The position numbers and the translations under genes are program-made. This document shows positions 50,101 through 58,744 of a stretch of DNA of 64,000 nucleotides, in pieces. The DNA is from Euwallacea fornicatus. Taxonomy: Eukaryota; Arthropoda; Insecta; Coleoptera; Curculionidae. How positions within the stretch are numbered: the stretch's first letter is position 1; each line of letters opens with the position of its first letter. The stretch covers positions 620,001 to 684,000 of the forward strand of contig NC_089575.1 of assembly GCF_040115645.1 (NCBI RefSeq), read 5' to 3'. Under the pieces are notes generated by a model. That model saw only the letters and a program-made list of their open reading frames with translations, ran no database searches and was not told where the DNA came from.

Positions 50101-53100
50101 ACTATAAAGAAAATAGTAAATTAGTTCATAAAAAAAAAAAAATATATGCCGCCCCGCTTTTTTTGGAACACCCCGTAAAACTGTCGCCAATTTTAAAATT
50201 TGCCTTCATTAGCTTCATACACAACCCAATAATTGATTTTTTAAATGAAATCACAAATAAACTCACAAGAAGTCGAGGAGCTGTTAAGTGAACACCCCGT
50301 ATAGACGGTGTTTCCCCGACATTCGGTGCAAAATTAGAGGGACAATGGTTAGATCACCGTAAACACATAGTTCTTGACAACATGTCCAGAATCATATCGT
50401 TTCCGGTATACGGGGTGTTAAAAAAGCAACCCTGGTTTTTTGAAAAAGTCCGGCAGTCACCTGGAAGACGACTGAATTTGTGCACCTTAGTTGGTAGTCG
50501 TCGTTTTAGATCATTTTTGTAGATTTTTAAGCGTTAGTTCCTTTGGTTTTAATTTGCTTTGGGCCTATTTAGAGATGTGTAAGTGTTTAAGTTTAAATTT
50601 TAATATCAAAAACGAAACGAGACAGAAAAGTTTTATTTTTGCTGCTCTGCACGAATTTTGTCGGGAGTTACTTTTTTTTTCATTCCGGCCAAACTGCCCC
50701 GTAGGCACGCCCCTGAATTTTTGAACAAACGCTAATACACGTAAGAACATACCATAATGTTGTCAGTAAATGACGAACATTTTTACTGAATTGACAGGGT
50801 TTTTTTTTTAAGTAGCAAAAAACTGGTTTATTTTTTAAAATTCAACTCCCTCTACTTTAGAAACGAAGCGATTCCCAACATATATTTACAAAAACTTTTT
50901 TCTCATTTTATACTTAGAATTATCCATTTAAAGTTGCGCCGCACGTGTAGAAAACACCCCATATATACGACATGGCAACTCACTACGAGCTGGAGATCCA
51001 TGGGATAATACTTGTATTTGGGTCAGATCACCATTTATTTTTCCAAAAATATTTTTCTATAAAGCAGCTGCAACACGGTGGATTGTCAACTACATTGAAG
51101 TATCATGTTGTTATGCATCGTTAACAGCAGCACCCACTCAAAATTTGAACTAAATACCTCAAAAACTCCTGGAGGTTCATATTTTTGAATATTTTTTAAG
51201 TACATATTTTTTTCATTTTAGCAACTGGTCATTTTCGTATCACAACCGACCTCGCTCTCTAATTTTTTCCCTATTTTTGGTTCTACAATTTACCTCATTA
51301 ATTCTCTAAACAACATTTCGCACCGCCCTATATATGGGAAACTAGTTTTATCCGAGTTCACTCCATTTTACGTTCCCAAAATGTTTTCAATAACTCAAAG
51401 TTTTAAAAATTACTTGAGACCCTCAATCTGAACCTGAACTAACCTGAACCGACAATATTTTCCCTTGCCCTACCAGAATCCAGGATTAGCTTGTGTACTT
51501 GATGTGTGCTGCAGTAGGCACAACGCAAATATCTGTTTTTTTCTAGGTGAAGAAGCCAAAACTCCCCAAAAGTCTATTCCAATTGGTGTGGTAATGTCCC
51601 TGTTAATAGTGTTCCTGGCATATTTTGGCATGTCAACAGTTTTAACTATGATGTTGCCGTATTATGAGCAACACACCACTGCTCCATTACCACACGTGTA
51701 CGAAAAGATTGGATGGACCGCTGTGAAGTATATTGTCAGCATTGGAGCCTGTTGCGGCCTTTTTTCCAGGTACGTTTGCAGTTCAACATGGTCATTAAAG
51801 CACCTTGGACTAAGTTTAGAACCCCTTAAATCCCTTTGTTTTCCGCAATATTGTACTTTTTGTACAATAGTAATTTGAACTTTCCATAATTTAATCGCAC
51901 AAAGTACAATTTTCTACATGTTAATAGACTGACTGATAAAAACAATATCCCCTAAATCTTGTACAAAACGGTTACCTCTTGTGCATGCCGTAAGGCTCTA
52001 ACACTCTGGACTATAACCTCCCAACCACTCCCCCTCCAAATCCGTTCTCTTTATCACCAATTCTTTTTATTTTTTTAAATTCAAAAGCAGTATTAAATAC
52101 GACGAACAATAAAACCTTTTGATGTTCGTTTATTTTTTTAAATCTTACTTACGTCACCGGTAACACGAAATGGCCGATTTAAAAATATTTAAATATGGGT
52201 CAAGTGACACCTCAAATTAAAGGTCTTTCAAAACGATATTCAATGGTGTGTTACGATTCAACATATATCGATTGAGTTTTAAGGAAAACGGGCATGAATT
52301 TGGTAAAAAATGCAATACGAACTCAGTCAAATCGTACGTAAACAATGAAAAAACCTGTTTGTTGGTAGGAAATTGGAAATTCGTTTTCGACTTTGTGCTC
52401 ACAAACAGTTTTTGCTGAAAAAGAAAGAAAGAACATAAAGATAAATCAAAATAACCAAAGACTGTTTGTGAGCACAAAATCGAAAGCAAGTTTTCAATTT
52501 CCTATCAACAAACTAGTTTTGTAATTATTTACGTACGATTTAACTGAGTTTGTAATGCATTTTTTACAAATTTATACCGATTTCTTTCAAAATCTAATAG
52601 ATAGATTTGAAATCACGGTGCACCATTGAATGTCGTCCTGAAAGACCTTTGATTTGAGGTGTCACTTGACCTACATTTAAATTTTTTTAAATTGGCCATT
52701 TTGCGTTACCGGTGACGGAAACAAGATTTTAAAAACATAAATAAATGCCATTAGATGGTATTGTGCTTTTGAATTTTTAAGAAATAATGATACGTGAGAA
52801 AGTCGACAGGGAGGGGAGATGTAGAATTTAAAGCCGCCCGGTAAAGTAGCACTTGCGCACAAACCGCAGGTGAGTGCAGTACGTCACATAAGGACTATTT
52901 TGTGCGGTAACGTGCGCTTGCCGCACACATTTGCGACCTAAAAGTAGCTCTCGCTTTTACTAACGTGCTGTAAAACTTTTTACCTCATGGTAATACTTAC
53001 TGAATTTATAAAGTTAATACACGTGCGCTCATAGAAAAATATTGAACCTCAAAAGATTCCCTGACAGTTTTATTATGTATATATTTCCTCATTATTGAAA

Positions 53101-56100
53101 CACACGTCAATTTCAGCTTACTGGGTGCCATGTTCCCTTTACCAAGAATCATCTACGCTATGGCGTCAGACGGTCTATTATTCAAAGCATTAGCTCGGGT
53201 TCATCCCAAGTTTCAGACGCCATTTGTTGGCACCCTACTTGCTGGTACAGTTACAGGTAAATGCGAAACAAACTCCATCAAGCTCGTTAGGACTAATAAA
53301 AATGTATTTTCCAGGTATATTGGCCTGCATATTTGACCTGGAGAAGCTGACGGAAATGATGTCCATTGGAACCTTACTTGCTTACTCCATGGTGGCTGCC
53401 TGCGTTCTAGTTCTAAGGTAGTACTAAGTAGTTGGTACGTAAGTGTGAACCTAAGTGAAACGCTATAACGTTATTTTTACAGGTACGCACCGGATTCCAA
53501 GAAGTCTGAGACTGCTGAAACTATAACCATAAAGTCCCTGTTGAAACAGACTTTGTCAGCTCAAACTACGTACTCAACTAAAGTGACATCAACAGTTGTT
53601 TCGTGGCTTATAATTGTTTTCTGTAAGTTTTGTAGTTTGTATAGGTACAATACTTACCCATAGGATTGTCGTGAAAATTTAGAGATCTGTCCCCCTTTCC
53701 TCTTATTTATCATTTGGAAACGACTAGAATGTGCACCGGACACGTCCGTTGCTGAATGGCAACCATTGAGATATTGGTAATCAGAAAAAATGCAAGGCCG
53801 GTTCCAAATTTGGAAAATTTGGGTGACTTGCGCAGGCATTCGAAAAGAAATCCAGTTTTCGGAAAATTTCTTAACGTTGAAATCTCAAAATTCCTCCCTT
53901 TGATTTCGAGGTGACGCGAGGACAATCCCAGAAGCAGTCGACCTAACACTTGAAGAAAAAAAAAGTTGGAAAATTTCTCATTCTTTCTCAACACAGTCTT
54001 CTTTGAGTTTGACACACTTTTCTCAGCGATGTTCTATGGCTCCTATGCCCTAGTTCTAGTAAGAAGCTTCCTGTGTTTCAAAATAGGCATCAACCTCGCA
54101 CTCCGCCTTTTCATTATTGGTAAACCCTCACCCACAGAGCCGTTTTTTCAAGTTCAGAAGTAGGACATGTTCTGAGAGGACTAAGTCTGGCGAATGGGGT
54201 GGATGAGGAAAATATTTGAAACCAAGTTGATTGATCACCATCGACATAACGGAAGTGTGGACTGGTGCATTGTCTTGGTGAAACTAAAGTTTCTTTTTGG
54301 CTGGACGCAGTTTCCTTTTCATGATTTTCTTCGCTCAAACGCTGCATTGAATTTGTATAACATTCTCTGTTTATTGTTTTTCCTTTAGAGGAATAGTCAA
54401 TGAAAATTATCTCACGTGAATGCCAAAAAACTGATGCCATCACCTTTCTGTAGATGGAACGGTTCACGCCTTCCTTGGAGCCGATTATCCATTTTTGAGT
54501 CCATTGTTTTGACTGCTCTTTCGTCTCAAGCGTGAACTGATGGACCTATATGTTTGAGCTATGGCAATGAATCGACCCAAAAACTGAGCTTTATTGTTTG
54601 GAAAGTTTGCCAAACACTCCCTTGACACAGCTTTACGGCGCTATTTTTGTTTAATTATGACTAATTGTGGCACCGCTCATACTCATGGCTTCCTCATATT
54701 CAATTCTGTGGTCAAAATGCGATGGACAATACTTTACGGAATCTTCTAGTACAGTTTTGTGGATTTTGACCAAAATTTCTGGAGTGGTCAGATCTGGAGT
54801 GTCGTTGGGCCGACCACTGCGGAGTTCGTCTTCGTAGCTCGTGCGAGCGCGTTTAAACTCTTCCACCCCAATATTTTAGAGTTGTTAACGAATAACCACT
54901 TCGCTTTGATGTTGGTTGGACTAAGACCTCTCAAATGAAAGTTTTGGATCACGTATCGACGAGCAGTTTTTGCCATGTTCACGAATTCTCTAAAAACTTT
55001 CACTAAAACCGGCTCTAAAAAACACAAATCAACGTAGCACCCTCAAACTTTAAGTATAAACTTTTTAAGGTTAAGTCTTCATGATATAAGTATTTTTTTT
55101 TTTTTTATTTGTCGTTTATACAGTCGCTCAAAAAAATTCTGCAAACCGTAAATTTCGACTGATTTTGTTCAAATTTTGTATAATGAAAATTCAAACCTAA
55201 ACTCGTCAAAACGTAGCTTATTAGATTGTCTTGGACCCCCATAAAGCCGATTGCGACATTTCCAGCGGTTAAGCTACAATACTGATTTTCGTGAGAATTT
55301 GCATTTACCAAAATTTTCGAACTTTCCAAATAACTCGAACTTTTTGACATAAGACTCTTCACAAAAACTGACCTTAAAATTTAACGATAATCCACGATAA
55401 TGGCAAAATATTGCTCGGTTTTATTTAAAAAATACAACTTGGTACTGTCACTCTTTGATGATGGACCCTGTACATTTAAAAATGTCCTTAAAATACGTAC
55501 CTTTTAAAAACCAAAAACTATGATATGAAACATTTCCGCCTAAAACTCATTTTATTGGGTTATCGCACTTTAACGCACTAGTGAGTAACCCTGTATACGT
55601 AGTTTTCCAATAGGTGTTTTAAACATTGCAGAATCTAATGCGGAACATATAAAAATTGATGCTGCTCGTTCCTCGTCTAACAATGCTTCTTTGTCCTAAA
55701 AAAAATTTTTTTTTCAAAGGTACCTGACCGGTTCCGAAATAGGCTCAAGATCCATTTTTGTTTCACCACCACGTATTTGATTACTGAACCTTTTAAAAAC
55801 TTTTCAGTTATTTTCTGCTTCCTACTTTCTGCCATAATGACCATCTTCGAGGACAGTCTATACAACGGAGAACTCTGGCTCATGGGCGTTTGCCTAATTT
55901 TGGGAACCTTTCTTCTTCTACTGTTGTTTGCAGTGTCATTCCAGCCCACTTCTGACGTTAAACTAGGATTTTCAGTAAGTGATTACATGATATAAGAGGA
56001 AGAGTTGTGTACAAAAGAATGTTTCCGACGTCGTAGGTACCACTGGTTCCTTGGATTCCGGGAGTCAGCATATTTATTAACATCTACTTAATGACCAATA

Positions 56101-57639
56101 TCAATAAGGACACATGGCTGAAGTACATTTATTGGATTGCTATAGGTAATAATCGCAACATCTTGTTAGGTGTCGATGAAGTCTAAATATCATCACCATC
56201 AGAGTATAAATAAAAATAAAATAAAATATACAGGGTGGCGCAATAGTGTGACAAAGTACCATATCTTCCTTATTTTACAAAATTAAAAAAAAACTGTTCG
56301 TATAAAAGTTATACGTGAACATACAGCCTACATTTTAAAAATATTTTTTATCATATAGGGTGTTGCATAAAGACAGGTCAAAATATTTATTCATTTTATT
56401 TCACGGAACCCCCTATATATTATTGTATATTTGGATTCCTCGTAAAATTCTCTCCATGGTAGGATAATTAGTTTTAAATTAAATTGGAACGTTGTCTGCT
56501 TATGTCGAAAAATGTTTAAATTTGAAGCACAACATGGTTCCATAACATGCGCTATAACTTTCAAAAAACGTTAATTATTTTAACAAAAATTGACACAACA
56601 GAAGACAAAGGGATGCTCAAGTGCCTTGTTCAACGAATAAGTCGGTTTCTTATTCAGAATACTTTCTACAGGCCCTGCAACTTGGAAATATTCAAATTCA
56701 TTTTTCTTGGAATTTTTAAATGGGACACCCTGTATTTACGAATCCTATATTGTAGAGATTTGAATCCTCTTCAACTTTTGTTAAGGTAACATTATACGCA
56801 TTCCCTTTAGTTTTGGCGTAATTCTCATTTCTTTAATACATTTGCAAATAAAGCATGCTACGTCTATTAATAGTTTAATTTAAATTTATTAATATTATAC
56901 ATTGTGTAATATTATACACTGTGTAATATAGACATTTACCTAATTAGTTATCGGTGATAACGTAATTGGTCCATACTTTTTTGAACAAAGAGTAACAGGA
57001 GAAGTGTATTTGGACTTTTTACAGAATCATCTGCTACTGAATCCAAATATACAATAATATATAAGGGGTTCCGTTAAATAAAATGAATAAATATTTTGAC
57101 CTGTCTTTATGCAACACCCTATATGATAAAAAATATTTTTTAAATGTAAGCTGTATGTTCACGTATAACTGTTATACGAACAGTTTTTTTTATTTTGTAA
57201 AATAAGGAAGATATGGTACTTTGTCACACTATTGCGCCACCCTGTATGTTACATGTTATCAGTTTAGATGTTTGGTTAGTACCAAACAACAATGAATGGT
57301 TTATTCAATGTTTATGGTTCACCGCGACTACTGCGAGGTTTTTCTACTGATCATCCAATATAATACCCCCCTGTATAAATAATGCTTTTAAGACAGAATT
57401 GATTGCATCTTCTGTTTATATTCGAATTTTAAAACACGAATCTTTAAACGGTAGTTCTCCCTGTAGGTCTGGTAATCTACTTCACTTACGGGATATGGCA
57501 CAGTAAGGAAAGGTCTCCTCCACTGTCCACCAAGGCGAACCCTAATCTGGTGAAGCAAAATGGGCACGCCAATGACATTATTCAGTATTATGGAGCTACC
57601 ACTGCTGGAAAATTAGACACTGATGAAGAAAAACTGTGA
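30497..57639 (+). CDS. Cationic amino acid transporter (CAT/SLC7), gene 2, complete
   Basis: Twelve exons (37352-57639) join in frame into 609 residues from the ATG at 37366. Adding the possible exon 30497-30536 gives 627. CAT proteins usually have 600-650 residues and 14 helices. Landmarks: LTTLDLTALGVGSTLGVGVY and VLAGEVAKTTAGPAV in helices 1-2, YAEFGARVPKAGSAYVYSYV, and GWNLILEY, whose Glu119 matches the helix-3 glutamate needed for transport in mouse CAT1. Next come GFDCIATAGEEAKTPQKSIP, the cytoplasmic loop after helix 6, and VPLVPWIPGVSIFINIYLM near the C-terminus. It should sit in the plasma membrane and import arginine and lysine (family inference). Every splice junction has GT/AG and keeps frame, so the gene looks functional despite heavy transposon load in the introns. 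A polyadenylation signal follows the stop. Confidence 0.93.
31133..32557 (-). mobile_element. Tc1-like transposon, full length, defective
   Basis: 1425 bp with TA on both sides. The inverted repeats are about 100 bp (tip cactcactt; shared actgggtggtgcatttcat). The minus strand carries the transposase in pieces: LDFDRGRIIDMKEGGLSLVR (DNA-binding start, 32026-32310), then the middle part (31859-32071), FCERRHTALTPDVMVWGAIC (31571-31762) and RPPNNVDDLRHHLEVAWNEI with PRRARARIAVRGD at the C-terminus (31259-31450). Several frameshifts. Confidence 0.88.
33387..33596 (-). CDS. Unidentified 69-codon open frame
   Basis: Reads MFLVNRTDFVFWVSDLVKF, then GSPFVDLVGYFPMGQGFQGG and SDPNMYLNGILPLICQLASS. 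Upstream the same frame stays open for some codons (EIRR). It looks more protein-like than the neighbouring chance frames but I do not recognise it. It lies inside the outer element at 30657-34085, so it may be a transposon fragment. Confidence 0.25.
   Translation of the reverse strand: MFLVNRTDFVFWVSDLVKFGSPFVDLVGYFPMGQGFQGGSDPNMYLNGILPLICQLASSANGQIADISL
34009..34260 (-). CDS. Open frame with a signal peptide, possible broken gene
   Basis: 83 codons starting MKVFANVLFTFVLFACVNA, a textbook signal peptide (Lys, hydrophobic core, small residues before a cleavage site near residue 19). It continues LLNLVISHVKEANLEIKEH. The last third of the frame (34009-34085) lies in the arm of the neighbouring element, so the natural C-terminus is probably lost. 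It could be a truncated host gene for a small secreted protein, or chance. A run of 9 T at the EFFF codons could hide a frameshift. Confidence 0.3.
   Translation of the reverse strand: MKVFANVLFTFVLFACVNALLNLVISHVKEANLEIKEHQIREFFFSKIIARISNEFGPLRVNLETNHPRHFENTQICVSLYHR
34373..35230 (-). mobile_element. IS630-like element, partial
   Basis: The left tip tgcagggtggccaaac matches the right end of the fragment at 21535-22090. The minus strand from about 35190 reads QHQKINVWAEIFGDHLVGSF, then LDGHSNGHKYLQLLTDA and FIFQRGGAPPHYTDSAW, covering the central and second catalytic parts. A stop follows LQDHQICFR. It is cut on the right by the LTR-like repeat at 35240. Confidence 0.7.
35240..36083 (-). mobile_element. 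Solo-LTR-like repeat, copy B
   Basis: Reverse-complement copy of 12758-13617. It begins tgtgctctgggg on the + strand, the complement of the end of copy A. The outer flanks (attggcggc on the left) do not repeat at the other end, so target duplication is not visible for this copy. A 91-codon frame is again present on the minus strand (35387-35662). Confidence 0.65.
36084..37351. other. Gene 2 first intron, nothing recognised
   Basis: AT-rich with no clear repeat pair. It holds a run of 15 C at 37088-37102 and ends in the acceptor cacaatttcag at 37351. Confidence 0.5.
37352..37603 (+). CDS. Gene 2 exon: N-terminus and helices 1-2
   Basis: The ATG at 37366 gives MRFPSWSQTQKTLSRKKF, then DDTKLAKVLTTLDLTALGVG and STLGVGVYVLAGEVAKTTAG, ending SILA(G) at donor gtaaga. 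In CAT proteins the first helix has the GVGSTLG(V/A)GVYVLAG signature, so this exon is diagnostic. Phase 1 out. Confidence 0.93.
38083..38262 (-). mobile_element. 5'-truncated LINE insertion, 3' end only
   Basis: A T run (38081-38097) is the poly(A) tail of a minus-strand insertion. Reading minus, the body runs from aatgcttaacggcggttccg through ttttagtgggtaggcgggtg and ctgggtcaggtgtctttaga to the tail. A 15-bp target duplication, ccctttttaacattt, flanks it (38068-38082 and 38263-38277). Confidence 0.85.
38570..41047 (-). pseudogene. LINE-derived block, degraded N-terminal polyprotein region
   Basis: GC content is higher than in its surroundings. Reading minus from about 41000 gives RMKWTCAMNETILRMHFRVT, GGAQKIGY, QGVTDQYSVVQRNELIPNIR and ADAQRETEEQDAPPTA. 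Later come LSIYKIINKRKPKNMLFQRE (39731-39958) and GDINQYWREQVCM with QLAWLNEEEMEY near 39620-39680. This succession resembles the region before the reverse transcriptase in arthropod non-LTR polyproteins. Stops interrupt it and the reverse transcriptase itself is absent. From 39420 to 38570 the minus strand looks like LINE 3' non-coding sequence. Confidence 0.5.
39558..39586. repeat. Perfect 13-bp hairpin
   Basis: acactacctaatg is followed by a 3-base loop (ctt) and the exact complement cattaggtagtgt. It lies inside the LINE-derived block. Function unknown. Confidence 0.85.
41071..41147. repeat. Compound microsatellite (TTC)n(TTA)n
   Basis: Runs of ttc/tct followed by about fourteen tta units at the end of the LINE-derived block, in gene 2 intron sequence. 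A second short run of aat/taa lies at 39425-39450. Confidence 0.95.
42099..42227 (+). CDS. Gene 2 exon: helices 2-3
   Basis: 129 nt, phase 1 in and out, acceptor ccttgcag, donor gtagga. Encodes GLCYAEFGARVPKAGSAYVY, then VCIGEFFAFIIGWNLILEYL. Glu119 (in ILEY) is the conserved membrane glutamate. The following intron is only 59 bp. Confidence 0.95.
42287..42442 (+). CDS. Gene 2 exon: extracellular loop and helix
   Basis: 156 nt, phase 1 in and out. Encodes GSASCLKALFLYSDDLAN, then SMSTFLKQIMPMGGGQIAAY and ADVFSLTVSIVFA(G). The IGxASxxxAL start and the long variable loop fit the CAT family; the loop is diverged. Confidence 0.88.
42470..45180 (-). mobile_element. mariner (irritans-like), copy A, split by a Tc1
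   Basis: Homologous along its length to copy B at 53890-55050. The transposase on the minus strand includes TARRCVIQYFHLRSLSPTNI near 45060, then SGRPNDTPDPTTPEILVKIH and KTVLEDSVKYCPSHFDHRI (44759-44977). A complete Tc1-like element (43099-44656) interrupts it. Stops and frameshifts elsewhere. It lies in the intron between the gene 2 exons at 42287 and 45267. Confidence 0.75.
43099..44656 (-). mobile_element. Tc1-like element nested in mariner copy A
   Basis: 1558 bp with inverted repeats of about 110 bp (tips cagtagtgg / ccgcttctg; shared gccagtgaatgtccaaacac). A TA lies before the left tip. The minus strand carries a broken Tc1-like transposase, including VPERTWKYVKEWF-type and NPIENVWE-type stretches near 43540-43640. 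Comparing copy B shows that the mariner sequence resumes right after 44656, so the insertion point is exact. Confidence 0.85.
45267..45371 (+). CDS. Gene 2 exon: conserved helix
   Basis: 105 nt, phase 1 in and out, acceptor catatttcag, donor gtaagt. Encodes (V)ALAFGAKESSLVNNVFTC then VNIAIVLLVIISGIFK. GxKES..vNN.FT.vN is a strong CAT signature. Confidence 0.95.
45427..45548. repeat. Short inverted repeat, MITE-like
   Basis: gaatttgacacacaaat at the left is the near-complement of attcgtgtgtcaaacttc at the right, about 120 bp overall. No coding sequence. The following 0.9 kb to 46478 shows nothing I recognise. Confidence 0.5.
46479..47418 (+). mobile_element. Long-TIR IS630-like element, 940 bp
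   Basis: The arms of about 190 bp are inverted (tip ccgggtgattctaga). A TA precedes the left tip; the right flank is CA. Between them a + strand C-terminal transposase reads VWFQHDDCPVHFARNIREVS, then RWIGRGSTVNWPARSLDLTS, with stops. The N-terminal part is deleted. Confidence 0.85.
47772..49139 (-). mobile_element. Element with ~490-bp, near-identical inverted repeats
   Basis: 1368 bp between TA dinucleotides. The arms 47772 to about 48260 and about 48655 to 49139 are almost identical inverted copies (tip cagggtgtctctaaaag), implying a recent insertion or conversion. The 0.4-kb centre keeps only a transposase C-terminus on the minus strand (GTMATALTGF..., RRINLCTHVNGGHFEHLL-type end). It sits in a gene 2 intron. 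Confidence 0.9.
49140..49612. mobile_element. Short MITE-like block
   Basis: ggtacaaatgagtat near 49165 and the complement atactcatttgtagc near 49570 form inverted ends, closing with gacaccttgtac at 49608. No coding sequence. Confidence 0.45.
49739..49885 (+). CDS. Gene 2 exon: loop and helix 6
   Basis: 147 nt, phase 1 in and out. Encodes CDPNNWNRTAAEAMGIGLGG, then FAPYGIKGIIKGAAKCFYGF and IGFDCIATA(G). The GFAPYG and CFYGF.GFD.IAT blocks are standard for CAT proteins. Confidence 0.95.
50168..50305. repeat. Second copy of the short dispersed repeat
   Basis: Matches 3773-3917 in gene 1 (ttcattagcttcatacaca...) and ends gtgaacaccccgtat. Beyond it, 50306-51546 holds isolated tips only (tacggggtgtt at 50411, caccccatata at 50957) and no coding sequence. 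Confidence 0.6.
51547..51769 (+). CDS. Gene 2 exon: GEEAKTPQ loop, helices 7-8
   Basis: 223 nt, phase 1 in, phase 2 out, acceptor tttttttctag, donor gtacgt. Encodes GEEAKTPQKSIPIGVVMSLL, then IVFLAYFGMSTVLTMMLPYY, EKIGWTAVKYIVSIGACCGL and FS. This is the most diagnostic CAT block. Confidence 0.96.
51990..52841. mobile_element. Compact fold-back element
   Basis: Almost the whole block is one inverted repeat: arms of roughly 390 bp meet near 52430. Shared stretches include gtgacacctcaaattaaagg, tgtttgtgagcacaaa and cgtcaccggtaac. It has no coding sequence. The arms match those of the larger element at 38027-41540. Confidence 0.8.
53117..53256 (+). CDS. Gene 2 exon: FPLPRIIYAMASDGLLF block
   Basis: 140 nt, phase 2 in, phase 1 out. 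Encodes LLGAMFPLPRIIYAMASDGL, then LFKALARVHPKFQTPFVGTL and LAGTVT(G). The P-R-(I/V)-(I/L)-YAMA-DGLLF motif is universal in CAT proteins. A 58-bp intron follows. Confidence 0.96.
53315..53417 (+). CDS. Gene 2 exon: DLEKLTEMMSIGTLLAY block
   Basis: 103 nt, phase 1 in, phase 2 out. Encodes GILACIFDLEKLTEMMSIGT, then LLAYSMVAACVLVLR, another family signature. Confidence 0.96.
53483..53622 (+). CDS. Gene 2 exon: cytoplasmic loop
   Basis: 140 nt, phase 2 in, phase 1 out. Encodes RYAPDSKKSETAETITIKSL, then LKQTLSAQTTYSTKVTSTVV and SWLIIVF. It is shorter than the equivalent gene 1 exon (167 nt), with a diverged loop. Confidence 0.92.
53890..55050 (-). mobile_element. mariner (irritans-like), copy B
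   Basis: The minus-strand transposase remnants run TARRYVIQNFHLRGLSPTNI (near 54950), then EEFKRARTSYEDELRSGRPN and TTPEILVKIHKTVLEDSVKY. Next is KVMASVFWHSREIIFIDYSS followed by KGKTINRECYTNSM (54380-54460), the segment around the first catalytic Asp, and a degraded SFTKTMHQSTLPL-type second motif. Frameshifts and stops abound. It is the uninterrupted twin of copy A at 42470-45180. Confidence 0.8.
55808..55974 (+). CDS. Gene 2 exon: helices 11-12
   Basis: 167 nt, phase 1 in, phase 0 out. Encodes FIFCFLLSAIMTIFEDSLYN, then GELWLMGVCLILGTFLLLLL and FAVSFQPTSDVKLGFS. It pairs with the gene 1 exon at 4109-4272. Confidence 0.94.
56037..56145 (+). CDS. Gene 2 exon: conserved VPLVP block
   Basis: 109 nt, phase 0 in, phase 1 out. 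Encodes VPLVPWIPGVSIFINIYLM, then NINKDTWLKYIYWIAI(G). Identical in length and phase to gene 1 exon 6686-6794. Confidence 0.96.
56231..57244 (+). mobile_element. Long-TIR IS630-like element, 1014 bp
   Basis: Flanked by TA. The arms of about 210 bp are inverted (tip cagggtggcgcaatagtgtg), and each also contains an inner atagggtgttgcataaag tip. The centre (56950-57046) keeps a small + strand transposase piece, DNVIGPYFFEQRVTGEVYLD then FLQNHL, which assigns it to the DDE_3 type. Lies in the last gene 2 intron. Confidence 0.88.
57467..57639 (+). CDS. Gene 2 last exon: final helix and tail
   Basis: 173 nt to the TGA at 57637-57639. Encodes GLVIYFTYGIWHSKERSPPL, then STKANPNLVKQNGHAND and YYGATTAGKLDTDEEKL. 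The start completes the last helix as expected for a CAT protein. The tail is unlike the gene 1 tail. Confidence 0.95.
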
Positions 57640-57670
57640 TTTGTATTCTATACTACCAATTATGGTAACG

Positions 57671-57676
57671 AATAAA
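57671..57676 (+). terminator. Polyadenylation signal of gene 2
   Basis: AATAAA 31 bases after the stop codon. The next kilobase is AT-rich with no further exon recognised. Confidence 0.6.
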
Positions 57677-58744
57677 TCTATTTCTATTTTATATTTAAAA
57701 ATACACAGAAGCCCAATATTTTTTTAAGATTTTGCGTTAAATACAATAATTGGCCAGGCCGAGCATAATTTGTGCAAATTTTGGATTTTTTTGGAGCTCG
57801 AAAATCATTCCTTCAAAATCTCTAATTTTAGACGTATGATAGTATAATTTTTTTTATGAATTTTAGTTATTTAACCTTTGTTATTTTTTTTAATACGGAC
57901 TTTTTTTAAGATTATTATTTAGTTTATTTATCGACAGAATAAAAGTATTTTCTTGACGACTAATGCAAGTGTTTTTATACTCTACAGGGCGAGTTTTTTT
58001 CAATATCCAGGGCTGAAATTTCAGTAAGTAGCACAGTTACGAAGTCGGTTCAATGGAGAAACATTTGTAGTTTTAGAAGAGCAATTTAAATCGTCTTATG
58101 GTTTTCGCTAGAACGCAAAAGTGAAATTTTGAAATAAATGAATTTTGTTGATTAATCACTTTGTGTTCTTGGTCGCTCTGTGGGCTTTGTCGTTCTTAGC
58201 TTAAGGGAAATTATGTAAATATGGAAGTTTCATGGGGTTGTAGCAAGTTGCAAAATGAGTCGAATTTCTAAATGAATATTACGTGAAATATGTATAAATT
58301 GTCAAAAATGTAAACAAACAGTGTTTAAGTTTGGGATTTGTTTCGCACTTCTTCGAACTATTGGACATTGGAACTTTCGTGATTACAAAGAAAACAAATA
58401 AATTTAAATAACATTTATTAAAACATTTAATACTTATCTATTAAAATTAAACGTAAGTTAAATTCGATCAAAAAATATATCCATAATTTCTGTAACATAC
58501 AGTACGCGCTTTATCTTTCACCCACAGTTCACGGCAATTTGCTATAAAATATACTTAGTTTGATTAGATTTTCTTTTATAATCAAAAATTAAAAGTCAAG
58601 AAATGAGGTAAATCCACTGATGTTTACTTCAATATCGAATATTACGTTTTAGTTATGTAAGAGTAACCGAGTATCGCGCACTGCATGATGTGTAGTAACG
58701 AATGCAACTTGGCTTTGGTTGTCTAAACAAATTAAGTAAATATA

